A DNA stretch of 41,102 nt from Bacteroidales bacterium. Lineage in GTDB: Bacteria; Bacteroidota; Bacteroidia; Bacteroidales; ML635J-15. The position numbers and the translations under genes are program-made. How positions within the stretch are numbered: position 1 is the stretch's first letter; every line of letters starts with the position of its first letter. Positions 13,856 through 24,100 of the stretch are shown in pieces. The stretch covers positions 1 to 41,102 of the forward strand of contig JAFZLK010000097.1 of assembly GCA_017551515.1 (NCBI GenBank), written 5' to 3'. The notes below the pieces were generated by a model. The model saw only the letters and a list, made by a program, of their open reading frames with translations, was not told where the DNA came from and did not search any database.

Positions 13856-15262
13856 CTACTCATTTATATCCCTATGCGAGATTTCCACAACAAGAGGAAC
13901 AACCATTGAACTTGAATAGGAAGAAAAACCTATACCATCATGTGAATACTTAATATCACTCTGCGGAACAAGGTAAGCACCTAGTACCGTCTTCAGTTTT
14001 CGATAGAAAGAACCCTCTGAAATTGCCATACTTCTTACTATATCCTTAATATCCAATTTATCATGCGAATACAGAACACAGAAATAATCGGTTCCAGCTT
14101 TTGTATCTAACTCAAAATAATACTTTTCGCTTGGCAACGACATATGACTTTCTGTATAATTAAGGTAAGCACTGATAAAATCGGAATATGGAAACAATTT
14201 CTGTACATCGTTATGCAAGTCGGATGATATAACATAAACCCACGCAGGTTCGCCACATCCCACCGAAAGACGAAACCTCTTGCCCGACATATAATCCTCG
14301 TCGGTATAATAGTGATAAAGTTCGCCAACTGTATCCAACTTTATTTTCATGTCATTTCCACCATCACGCTCTATAATGGACATTTCGCCAGACATCTGAT
14401 AAGCATTGCACATCGACTGCGTTTCTTTTTTCTTCAGATAAATATCGTATGCATATCTAACAACATCACAATAGTCAGCGTACTTTATCCATGCAAATCC
14501 TCCATTTCCCCATTTTTCTCCCCAGCTATTCATAACTTCAAAAGCACCGCCGAACTTGTCATCATCGTAACCGACAACACACATGGCATGAAAACCGCGC
14601 TGCCAATCCTTGTTGCCATTCCACACATCACCAACCGCATCAAGCGAATTGAAACGAACGAACGACACGACTACAGGTCTGTCCTGCGACAGAGCCTTTT
14701 TAGTTAGCGAAACCTTATCTGTGGCATTGTCACAATAATCGTTGAATATCAACGAATAACCATCTATACGGTTGTTAATCGCGTCGTCGAACAACTCATC
14801 TGGAACATTATCCACGCAAAGTGCATCAAACTGACGCATCTTTGGCACGCCCTTGTCCATAAGCAATCCTAGTGATTCGCCTATAGACGAACCCTCCTTG
14901 CAGTCGGGAGATGTCGCTACTTGCTTATATATGAACAATGGTGAGAACGCTTCCTTTGTTATTGAATCTGCATCTGTCCAACCATTTGATATAGCTTCAC
15001 AAATAGTCCTCGCTGCATAGATAGCAGCCCACGAAGTGCATGTGTTGTAATCGGATTGCGATTTGGGATGAGGACAATATTTTTTCAGCGAATACTGGCG
15101 AGGCAAAACCTTATAGTCACGTGTCTCCAATTGCGGGCGCAAGGGTGCCTTTCCATCAATTTCGGATTTATATACACAACCAGAATCAACATTTTGTGCC
15201 ATTATCTGACAAAATGCCAAAAGCATCGCAAATGTTTGTAATATGATAACGAATCTTCTCAT
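13856..15262 (-). CDS. Secreted papain-like (C1) cysteine protease
   Basis: 468 residues from the ATG at 15262, where a signal peptide (MRRFVIILQTFAMLLAFC) begins; the frame upstream overlaps the neighbouring gene and is not needed. Catalytic residues of clan CA are visible: Cys in TCTSWAAIY (about 75), His in GFHAMCVVGYD (about 225) and Asn in VMNSWGEKWG (about 245). A C-terminal ~200-residue region after the protease domain is not recognised and may be beta-rich. It starts 10 bp after the caspase-like gene on the same strand, so the two proteases are co-transcribed. Export to periplasm or surface is likely from the signal peptide; no type IX sorting domain is seen. Confidence 0.85.
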   Translation of the reverse strand: MRRFVIILQTFAMLLAFCQIMAQNVDSGCVYKSEIDGKAPLRPQLETRDYKVLPRQYSLKKYCPHPKSQSDYNTCTSWAAIYAARTICEAISNGWTDADSITKEAFSPLFIYKQVATSPDCKEGSSIGESLGLLMDKGVPKMRQFDALCVDNVPDELFDDAINNRIDGYSLIFNDYCDNATDKVSLTKKALSQDRPVVVSFVRFNSLDAVGDVWNGNKDWQRGFHAMCVVGYDDDKFGGAFEVMNSWGEKWGNGGFAWIKYADYCDVVRYAYDIYLKKKETQSMCNAYQMSGEMSIIERDGGNDMKIKLDTVGELYHYYTDEDYMSGKRFRLSVGCGEPAWVYVISSDLHNDVQKLFPYSDFISAYLNYTESHMSLPSEKYYFELDTKAGTDYFCVLYSHDKLDIKDIVRSMAISEGSFYRKLKTVLGAYLVPQSDIKYSHDGIGFSSYSSSMVVPLVVEISHRDINE

Positions 15263-15272
15263 AACCGTGCTC

Positions 15273-17099
15273 CTATTGCTTGTTGAAATAGAAATCGCCA
15301 GTAAAAGATGACGACATCCACGGACGCTGCATATTCTGAGTTTTGTCAATCACTTCAGAGCCGACCATTTTCAGAAAATGAAGCACATCGAGGTTTGGAT
15401 AGTCTAGAGCATTAAGGAAAGCCTCAGTGTATGGACTATTTCGACCAGAACCATCAAGAGCAGTATGTCCTGGAGCGGTAGAAAAAGAAATTATAGTACC
15501 TTCTGGCGCATTCATCAACGACAAACCGTGAGTCTCAACACTTCTGTGCCACGACCTTGAAATAGGGTCGTTACGACAGGCATCAAGAACCACAATATTA
15601 AGCTTACACTTCGAATCCTCCATAATTCCGAGGATACGCTCCATGTCAACACACTTATATTTTATATTGTCCTCGGCAAGATTCTCAATATCTGTTGGAA
15701 GCAGATAGTTCACACCTTTGCTCTGTATTCCGTGACCTGCATAGAAAAACAATGCCACATCGTAATCCCTTGCCTTAATGCCAAACGCCGTCAATTCCTT
15801 GTCCATTTCCTCAAGCGTTGCATCAAGTTTCAAAATGACATCGAAGCCCAAATCTTTCAATTTTGCAGCAACATCGGCAGCATCGTTTTTAGGATTGGCT
15901 AGGTTCATCGACCCTTCGCTATAATTGGAGTTTCCGACTATCATAGCAATACGCTTGTCGTTGTATTCATGAATCTGTCTATCGATATGATGTGTTACAA
16001 CTTTTTCTGCCGTAGCAATACCTTCCGCATTGCGAACACTCACCACTATACGGTTCAGTCCGTCGGCAAGAGAGATTGTCTTTTCCACAGTCATGTCGTA
16101 GTCGTCGGCAGCTACCACGCTTATACCACGCTCATGCTCACCATTAAGCGTTATGCCAACATCCTCAATCTTCGATTCCGACTTTATACCTATTTTTAAT
16201 TTGTAGTCACTTGTCGATGAAGTCGGCTCAAATTCAACCCACTCTATTGTAGCCAACCGTCCTGTGATGTTTCCATATACAATAGTCTTCGATTCCTGCA
16301 TCGAACCTGCTGCATTTCGCACTATCACCTCTATCGTATTGGCACCTTCGGCAAGTGTCATGTTGCATTCCACATTTATATCATAGCCATTGCCCCTTAT
16401 TTCACGCGGAGTTCCTTTGTAACGCACACCATTTAACATTATGGTGACATTTTCCACCTTCGAGTTTGAACTAATTCCAATATTCAAAGGATATTCCTTG
16501 TTTGTTACATTTGTTTGAAATCCTGGCCACAGAATCGAAGCAAGCATACCATCAATAGACTTGTCGCTTTCGTCCGCCCTGTCTTTCCAATATTTTGCCA
16601 TCGACGGATCTTTGGGAACACCGCGACCACTGGCATAGCACCGCGACAAATCACCAGCAGCCTGCTTGCTCCCCTGCTCAGCAGCCTTCTTTAGCCAGTT
16701 AACAGCAAGAACATCATCCCTATTGAATCCATCTCCACCCATATACCAATAACCTAGCATAGCCTGACCATTTTCGTACCCCTGTTCGGCATACTTTTTC
16801 ATGTAATACAAAGCCTTTTCTTTGTCGCTGTTCCTATATAAAAATCCTAACATATACTGAGAACCAGCATCTCCTAGTTCGGCAGCACGTCCGTACCAAT
16901 ACAAGGCCTTGTCATTGTTCTTTTCAATAACCTCTCCGTCCAAAGTTCCCCCACTGAAGAACAAATCCCCCAACTGCTTCTGTGCAACCATATCACCATC
17001 ATCGGCTTTTCGCGAAAGTTCGGAAAACGACTGCGCAAAACTTTGACTTGCAAAACAAGCTAACATCAGACAGACTAAAAGGCTATTTATATATCTCAT
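15273..17099 (-). CDS. Secreted Sel1-repeat / caspase-like (C14) protein
   Basis: 608 residues with a signal peptide (MRYINSLLVCLMLACFASQSFA). Residues ~25-190 are Sel1-like repeats (for example ALYWYGRAAELGDAGSQYMLG). Two Ig-like segments follow (about 200-290 and 290-385; both contain NTIEVIVRNAAG or NRIVVSVRNAEG). The C-terminal ~220 residues are a caspase-type p20 domain: start at KRIAMIVGNSNY, catalytic His in FYAGHGI (about 455) and Cys in VLDACRND (about 507). The order Sel1-Ig-Ig-caspase with a signal peptide implies an extracytoplasmic protease. It is followed at 10 bp by the papain-like protease, and diverges from the gene at 17321. Confidence 0.85.
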   Translation of the reverse strand: MRYINSLLVCLMLACFASQSFAQSFSELSRKADDGDMVAQKQLGDLFFSGGTLDGEVIEKNNDKALYWYGRAAELGDAGSQYMLGFLYRNSDKEKALYYMKKYAEQGYENGQAMLGYWYMGGDGFNRDDVLAVNWLKKAAEQGSKQAAGDLSRCYASGRGVPKDPSMAKYWKDRADESDKSIDGMLASILWPGFQTNVTNKEYPLNIGISSNSKVENVTIMLNGVRYKGTPREIRGNGYDINVECNMTLAEGANTIEVIVRNAAGSMQESKTIVYGNITGRLATIEWVEFEPTSSTSDYKLKIGIKSESKIEDVGITLNGEHERGISVVAADDYDMTVEKTISLADGLNRIVVSVRNAEGIATAEKVVTHHIDRQIHEYNDKRIAMIVGNSNYSEGSMNLANPKNDAADVAAKLKDLGFDVILKLDATLEEMDKELTAFGIKARDYDVALFFYAGHGIQSKGVNYLLPTDIENLAEDNIKYKCVDMERILGIMEDSKCKLNIVVLDACRNDPISRSWHRSVETHGLSLMNAPEGTIISFSTAPGHTALDGSGRNSPYTEAFLNALDYPNLDVLHFLKMVGSEVIDKTQNMQRPWMSSSFTGDFYFNKQ

Positions 17100-17180
17100 G
17101 GCAAATATTCTTTATGAAAAAAAACAATAACATGTCGCTAACAGCATCATTAATGCAACAAAAAACGCAATGATTCGGTG

Positions 17181-17188
17181 CAAAAATA
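17181..17188 (-). promoter_or_regulatory. -7 box of caspase/papain operon
   Basis: TATTTTTG on the minus strand matches TAnnTTTG, about 80 bp upstream of the ATG at 17099. No clear -33 partner was found. Confidence 0.4.
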
Positions 17189-17278
17189 ATACCTTCCGCA
17201 CAAAAATCCAAGGCATTTTTTGACAAAATACAAAAAAAATTTCATACGCACAAAACACCGATATTATATTTTTTTAAC

Positions 17279-17286
17279 TAATTTTG
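17279..17286 (+). promoter_or_regulatory. -7 box of 17321 gene
   Basis: TAATTTTG matches TAnnTTTG and lies 34 bp upstream of the ATG at 17321. The 221-bp divergent interval between the two operons holds both -7 boxes and no other feature that I can see. Confidence 0.5.
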
Positions 17287-17320
17287 CAGAGATTTTACAA
17301 AAGAAACTGACGACGGAACA

Positions 17321-19171
17321 ATGCATAAATTATCGAGGATACTACTGCTGATACTTATCATATTGCCTAACACCATCTTCTGCCAGAACGAAGCCGACCG
17401 ATGCTTCACTCTCGACAACCTTATTTCACTGGTAAACCAACGACAAGGCAACGACAACGACACTTCAGCAGCAAAACTAATCCGCGAAAAAGGATTCCAA
17501 TGGAGCAACGACACAATATCGTACGAATACAGCAGCAACAACATAACACTTAAATACCAGTCAACAAATGTATTCTACGACAACATCAACTGGAGCCGCC
17601 CATCAATAATAATATTCGCCTCGAACGACGGACTTTGCAACATTGTAAAGATGAAGCTAAACAAATCGCTGTGTCCAAACTCAATGAGGCAGGAATTCGA
17701 CAACAACAACTTCCACCCATCAAACGGCGGTCAGCAATACCACGGACATTCGATGCTAAACGACAAACCTAACTACTACGAAATTGATTACTACGAAGAC
17801 AGCACCGATATTGAAATGATTATCAAAAACAAAGGCGAGCTTGACGAATACACAAAAAAACTGGCGAAGAATATGGAAACAACGATTTATGCCAAGATAG
17901 AAAGAGCCAACAAGCTCAGCTCCGCCAACAAATTCAACGATGCATATTCGACAATTGACTCAACCATGGGAATTTACAGCCCTATGGACTCTAACCTATA
18001 TATAGTACGAAAGAAGATAAGGAACAACCATATACAATTCCTATACGGAAAACTTTCGGAAGCAGTGAACAAAACAGACAACATATCCGAAGGAATATCA
18101 CTATGTAACGAAATTCTTGTCCTTGATAACCAAAACGATTCCATAAACGAAATTCGCAATATGCTCATAGGTGCAACCAAAAAGGAATACCAGCCATATT
18201 CGCTGCAAAACCCGCTAGGATACAACTTGGTTTTAGCATCGCTGGAAGACATTATAAACAATGAAATTCTGAATAATCATAGCACACAGAAGCAAACGAT
18301 AAAACTTGACTTCACATTCCAGACCGACCTTAGCAACAAATCAAACGGCTCGATGAGTCTTAAAAAGTTCGAGCCCGATGGGTTCACACAGATTGACTCT
18401 ACCAAACTTGCCACAAGAAACAGAAAACTCGACATATATGTGAAAAGCATCGCCGCAAGTCCTATAATAACACCTATCACAAAGTACGGACTAATGGTGA
18501 ACACAAAGGAAAGTCTTTCATACACAATAGAATGGGAATGTCAGGACAAGATTGTAAAGATGATACGCGGAAAAAAGATTTCAAGCAACAACACGCTAAA
18601 ACCATATATCGACTCCATAAACGCCGAATACCTGAAAAACATTTCACCCAAGACAAAAAAGGACACTCTTCCATACAAAGTTATATACACTGTAACACAA
18701 TGGGATAAGCGTTGTAACGAAAACAGCGCATCCGACCTGAGGATAACGGGCATAAAAACATCGAACTATTATTCGTGGATGCCTTCACTTGCAGTTCCAG
18801 GCCTTGGCACCTACCTTCAAGGATACCATTCTTCCGTAGTAGCAAGAGCTTTGCCCTTTGCAATGTTCACAACTTTTGCAATACTTGGACTTTCATGGGA
18901 AAACGGAAAAGGCAAGGAAATAGAACGCCCCGGATGGAAAGACGAACATGCCAATTCGTCACGATTCTGGGAATACAAGAATTTCGGATACATAACAGGA
19001 TATATCAGCTTGGCAGTTGCTGCTACAATATACATAAACGACCTAACTGAAAGCATCATAGCAACAAAACGTAATATAAAACGTACACAACGGTTGCGCG
19101 ATGCTTTTGAAAAGAACAATTACATCAACCTGCAAACCAAAGACATACAATTGGAAAAACGAAAGAATTAA
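17321..19171 (+). CDS. Exported unknown protein with C-terminal membrane segments
   Basis: 616 residues. An N-terminal hydrophobic segment (SRILLLILIILPNTIFC) looks like a signal peptide or membrane anchor. The middle is rich in Asn, Asp and Ser; around residues 190-290 it looks TPR-like or helical. Near the C-terminus there are two hydrophobic segments (ALPFAMFTTFAILGL, and YITGYISLAVAATIYI), preceded by a glycine-rich stretch (VPGLGTYLQGY) and followed by a basic helical tail. I do not recognise the family. Twelve bases separate it from the lipoprotein gene at 19183. Confidence 0.7.
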   Translation: MHKLSRILLLILIILPNTIFCQNEADRCFTLDNLISLVNQRQGNDNDTSAAKLIREKGFQWSNDTISYEYSSNNITLKYQSTNVFYDNINWSRPSIIIFASNDGLCNIVKMKLNKSLCPNSMRQEFDNNNFHPSNGGQQYHGHSMLNDKPNYYEIDYYEDSTDIEMIIKNKGELDEYTKKLAKNMETTIYAKIERANKLSSANKFNDAYSTIDSTMGIYSPMDSNLYIVRKKIRNNHIQFLYGKLSEAVNKTDNISEGISLCNEILVLDNQNDSINEIRNMLIGATKKEYQPYSLQNPLGYNLVLASLEDIINNEILNNHSTQKQTIKLDFTFQTDLSNKSNGSMSLKKFEPDGFTQIDSTKLATRNRKLDIYVKSIAASPIITPITKYGLMVNTKESLSYTIEWECQDKIVKMIRGKKISSNNTLKPYIDSINAEYLKNISPKTKKDTLPYKVIYTVTQWDKRCNENSASDLRITGIKTSNYYSWMPSLAVPGLGTYLQGYHSSVVARALPFAMFTTFAILGLSWENGKGKEIERPGWKDEHANSSRFWEYKNFGYITGYISLAVAATIYINDLTESIIATKRNIKRTQRLRDAFEKNNYINLQTKDIQLEKRKN

Positions 19172-19182
19172 AATTCATTGCT

Positions 19183-19887
19183 ATGAGAAACATATTTTTT
19201 GTAACAATTCTGATGTGCGTAGCATTTTGCTCATGCGAAAAAGTAAAAGGCAACGGTGAAATAACAACAGAAAACAGAGCTATTGACGGCTTTTTCACCG
19301 AAGTCGAAAACGACACAAAATTTGATGTTGAAATCGAATTTACAAACAACAACCAGAAAGCGAAAATCACTGGCGAATCAAATATTATCCCCAAAATTTA
19401 CATCGGAGTAAAAAACAAAAAACTTACCATCAAGAAAGACAAGTCGAAATACAACTTGAAAAACACAGAGCCTGTTACCATCACTATTTACATGAACAGC
19501 AGCGACTATTTGGATTTCATCAACACTGGAAGCGGCGACATGACAATATTATCACCGTTGTCGAAAAAAATAACCTTCGAGAACAGCGGTTCGGGCGACC
19601 TGTATGCCTTCGACTGCGAAAACGAAGCCACTGAAATAATGAGCAGCGGTTCTGGCGATGTCGAAATCAGAGGTATTACCGCAGAAGCAAAAATAACCGG
19701 CTGCGGCACGGGTGAAATCGACTGCTACCACCTTGTGGGACAATTTGTTGAAATACACTCGTCAGGGTCTGGTCGCATAGAGGCATACGCCACCGACGAA
19801 GCCGATGCATGGATTAGCGGTTCGGGCGAAGTGTATGTATATGGAACCGAACGTGTTAGATACCACTACGAATACGACGACAAATAA
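19183..19887 (+). CDS. DUF2807 (GIN-domain) lipoprotein
   Basis: 234 residues. The N-terminus MRNIFFVTILMCVAFCSC has a lipobox-like end with Cys at 16 or 18. The body is a right-handed beta solenoid of DUF2807 type, with repeats of the form SGSGD (TGSGDMTIL, SGSGDLYAF, SGSGDVEIRG, SGSGRIEAY, SGSGEVYVYG). These proteins are common outer-membrane or periplasmic lipoproteins in Bacteroidota; function unknown. The stop codon is five bases before the HemW start. Confidence 0.85.
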   Translation: MRNIFFVTILMCVAFCSCEKVKGNGEITTENRAIDGFFTEVENDTKFDVEIEFTNNNQKAKITGESNIIPKIYIGVKNKKLTIKKDKSKYNLKNTEPVTITIYMNSSDYLDFINTGSGDMTILSPLSKKITFENSGSGDLYAFDCENEATEIMSSGSGDVEIRGITAEAKITGCGTGEIDCYHLVGQFVEIHSSGSGRIEAYATDEADAWISGSGEVYVYGTERVRYHYEYDDK

Positions 19888-19892
19888 TTCCA

Positions 19893-21020
19893 ATGCCGGG
19901 AATATACGTCCACATCCCATTCTGCAAGTCAAAGTGCATATACTGCGACTTTTATTCGATTGCCCTACCCTCTCTAATCCCCGACTTCTGCAATGCGCTA
20001 AAAAAAGAAATTGAATCCAGAAGCAACACATTTTCAGGAAAAACAATAAATACAATATATTTCGGAGGCGGAACTCCTTCGATACTTGAAATTGAAAATA
20101 TTGAAAAAATTTTATCCAAAATCCACAAAAATTACATAGTCGCCAACAACGCGGAAATCACACTCGAAGCCAATCCAGAAAACATCAGCCTTGAATATCT
20201 GGTTGAACTGAAACGCATTGGCATAAACAGACTGAGCATAGGAATACAAAGTTTCGACGATGAAATTCTAAAATTCCTAAAACGCAGACACTCTGCATCC
20301 AATGCAATCGAATGTGTAAAAACTGCTAAAGAATGTGGATTCGACAATATCTCGATCGACCTTATATACGGCATAACTGGACTATCAAACGAAATGTGGC
20401 GTAAGGAACTAATAACAGCATTCTCATTGCCAATTACTCACCTTTCGTGCTACTGCCTTGGAATAGAAGAAGGGACTTTGCTACACAGATACTACCGCGA
20501 AAACAGATACACACCAACCAATGACGACACCTGCCTTCGCCAGTTCTTGGACTTCGACAAGATGTCGGCAGAAAACGGATTCACGCACTACGAAATTTCC
20601 AATGCAGGCAAAAACGGTTGGCACTCAAAGCATAATTCTTCATATTGGAACAGAAGCGAATACCTTGGCTTTGGACCATCCGCACATTCCTTTGTTGCAA
20701 ACTCACGCTCATGGAACATTGAAAATACGAGCGAATACATAAAATGCATATCTGAAGGCAAACCATATTCGACAAGCGAAACACTAACCAGCTCCGACAT
20801 TTTGGAAGAATACATAATGCTAGGTCTCAGAACCGCCAAAGGCATAAAACTCGACAAAACAGAAGAACTATTTGGCATAATCAAATCCAACAAACTAAGA
20901 AAAGCCATATCCAAACTTAATCCCGCCCACATACATTTTGACGGCAACAGTCTTTCGCTTACAGCCAACGGAATGTTCGTTTCCGACAATATAATATTGA
21001 TCCTGCTACAGGAATTATAA
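19893..21020 (+). CDS. hemW: Radical SAM heme chaperone HemW
   Basis: 375 residues. The family signature IYVHIPFCKSKCIYCDFYS (radical SAM motif CxxxCxxC in the first 25 residues) is followed by YFGGGTPS, NRLSIGIQSFDD, and a HemW-type C-terminal domain with LGFGPSAHSF. It was formerly called oxygen-independent coproporphyrinogen III oxidase-like; HemW is a heme-delivery protein, and the Cys of true HemN that follows the motif in CYCDF-type extended clusters is absent. It is likely cytoplasmic. Spacing of 5 bp from the upstream lipoprotein gene suggests transcriptional coupling. Confidence 0.9.
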   Translation: MPGIYVHIPFCKSKCIYCDFYSIALPSLIPDFCNALKKEIESRSNTFSGKTINTIYFGGGTPSILEIENIEKILSKIHKNYIVANNAEITLEANPENISLEYLVELKRIGINRLSIGIQSFDDEILKFLKRRHSASNAIECVKTAKECGFDNISIDLIYGITGLSNEMWRKELITAFSLPITHLSCYCLGIEEGTLLHRYYRENRYTPTNDDTCLRQFLDFDKMSAENGFTHYEISNAGKNGWHSKHNSSYWNRSEYLGFGPSAHSFVANSRSWNIENTSEYIKCISEGKPYSTSETLTSSDILEEYIMLGLRTAKGIKLDKTEELFGIIKSNKLRKAISKLNPAHIHFDGNSLSLTANGMFVSDNIILILLQEL

Positions 21021-21072
21021 GCAGCAACAAAAAATAAATCATTTTTTCTCATGGAAAAAAAAATTATTTTAT

Positions 21073-21080
21073 TAACTTTG
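21073..21080 (+). promoter_or_regulatory. -7 box of adhesin gene
   Basis: TAACTTTG matches TAnnTTTG and ends 22 bp before the ATG at 21103, giving a short leader. The surface protein is therefore likely transcribed separately from hemW. Confidence 0.55.
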
Positions 21081-21102
21081 AACGATTTTTTGTTTCGTAT
21101 TT

Positions 21103-24100
21103 ATGAAAAGATTTATTTTACTCATAATGCTGCTTGCGACAAGCCTTGTTTATTCGCAACAACAATCTGTTACAACACAAGGAACAGAATTTTTCGCTGT
21201 ATTCATGCAAAACAGCAGCCATACGGCTGGTGATTCAGAATTAGAGCTAAGCCTTATGGTGACATCTAAACGCGCATGCAGTGTAACTGTTAGAAATCCG
21301 AACTCCACATGGTCAAATACATTCAGCGTAAATGCTAACTCAACATACAAGTATGTAATACCTACAAACCAACAATCACAATGCTACATTACATCAACTA
21401 CTTCTTCCGCAGTAAATAAAGGTCTCATAATTACCTCTACCGATACAATTTCGCTATATTCTTCGAATTTTGCATCAGCAACTTTCGACGGATCATTAGT
21501 ACTTCCTACAAGTGCACTCGGCAACGAATACATAATTCAATGCTACCCACCTGTAATAAATGAAAGTGAATTTACAATCACCGCAGTTGAAGACAACACA
21601 ATAGTTGACATTACGCCTTCTGTTTCTATCAGCGCTGGAACTACACACACTGCAAATACAACTTTTAACGTTTCATTGAATAGAGGGCAATCTGTTTTTA
21701 TGAAATCTACTACTACCGGCTCCAACGGCGACCTTTCGGGCACAAGGATAGTAGCACGCAATTGCAAAAAAATAGCAGTATTTAACGGAGACTACTCTAC
21801 ACGCGTTCCTGCAAGCGCCAGTGAATTTGCCGACCATATTTACGAACAGGCATTCCCTGTAACATCATGGGGCAAAAAATTTGTAATCACAAATACCTTG
21901 CAAAGCGCATCTTCTGGAAGAACTTACGACCGCGTAAGAATTACAGCATCTGCAAATAATACTACCATAAGAAAAAACAACTCTCAAATCGCCACAATAA
22001 ACGCAGGTGAAACATACGAAACACAAATAACAGCATCAGAAGGTGCCGCATATTTCGAAACGTCAAACCCTTGTGCCGTTTACATGTACCTTGTAAGCAA
22101 ATCGTACGGAGGTTCAGAGTACGGAGACCCATCAATGGTATGGATAGCACCATTGGAACAAAGAATAAAAGAAATAGTTTTCAACACATTCTTCCCTGGC
22201 TCAAGTTTTACCGGACCGAACAGACCCTCAACACATATCGTAAACATTGTTGCAGAAACCTCCAGTACAGGACAAATAAGACTTGACGGAAGCACGATTT
22301 CCGGATGGTCAACAGTAACTGGAAATACAAACTATTCGTATGCACGAAAAGTTATCAGCCACGCAGCTCATTCTCTAACCAGCACTGGCGGAAACGGATT
22401 CATCGCACATGTCTATGGCATTGGAAGTGCTGTTTCATACGCATATTCAGTCGGTTCATTGGCAACTAACTTGTCTGAAAGAATGTACATCAACGGAATC
22501 GGTAGCACCGATGCAAACGTGGACGGAACATTCTGCGAAGGACAGGAAATATCGTTCTCATCAGAAGTTGACTACGACTACGATAATATCAACTGGAATT
22601 TCGGAGACGGAACGACATATAGTGGAAATTCGACTTCCCACACTTTCTCACAACAAGGCGACTACACCGTAAACATGCAAGTAACATCAAACGGTAGCGG
22701 TTGCTCAAGTTTCTCTACCGCAGTAAACTTCGACGTATCTATAGGCCACGTATGGGAAACAGAACTAACAACCGAAGCGAACTATGGAGAAACAATAACA
22801 GTGCAAGGAGTAATTTTTGTCGCCAGAAACGATACAACTATAACGCGATTATACCAAAGTACTGCTGGTTGCGACAGTACTGTAATCAACCATGTTATAA
22901 TAAGAACCATAGTGAACGACCTAATTGTACAGATTTGCGAAGGCGAGACATACAACGAAAACGGATTCAGCGAATCTACTACAGGTCATTACATACATAC
23001 AGAACAACTGCCGAACGGTATCGACAGCATTACAAACCTATACCTTACAGTTAGGGAAGTGCCAACTGTCAGTATCGTCGGAAACAACTCGCTATGCAAC
23101 GGTTCTGTAGAAATAATGGCAGGTGGCGGAACTTCTTACCATTGGTCAACAGACGAAGATAGCCAGGAAATTGTTATTACTGAAGCCGGACCATACACGG
23201 TAACTGTAACAAATGAATATGGCTGCACCGCCTCCGCAGAAAAACCAATAGCTAGAGAAATTCAGATTAATGTGGCATACGACCCGATACTTTGCTATGG
23301 CACTTCAACAGAAGTAGTCGTATCCGCTCAATACGGTGTAACGCCATATACAGGAGAAGTCACCGAAAACGTTCATGCAGGACAGAGAACATACAGAGTT
23401 ACCGATGCTGACGGATGTTCAGCACAAACATCAATAAATATTACTGAACCAGAAGAACTTACAAGCGCATATACAAGAATAGACGCCTACTGCAACGACC
23501 CATACGGAACAATTTCAGTAACACCACATGGCGGTGTCGGTCAGTATTCTATATTATGGGACGACGGTTCAACCGATTTCACAAATAATTCAATAACTCC
23601 TGGAATATACCATCCATACACAATTACAGACGGAAACGAATGTACTCATACCGATTCGACAAAAATATCACAGGAACCACCGATTACATTAACAATCACA
23701 CAGGAAAACGTTTCTTGCAACAATGGACACAATGGTTCTATAACTATTACTAATATCAACAACGGACACGAACCATACATATACAATTGGAATAACGGTC
23801 AATCCGAAGCTACAGCTATCAACCTTGTATCAGGCAACTATATGGTAAGTGTCACCGACGACCACAACTGCACAGCAAGCGCAACTATTTACATATCACA
23901 GCCCGAAGCTCTTAGAATTAACAGCAGTGTAAAGAATGCCAGCTGTCTCGGAATGTGCGACGGTCGGATTGCTATAGAAGTATTAGGCGGCACACCAAGC
24001 TACACCTACAGATGGAATGTCGGATACGACATGGCTGTATTGGAGGAACTATGCGACGGAACATATAGTCTTACCGTAACAGATGCAAACGGGTGCATCA

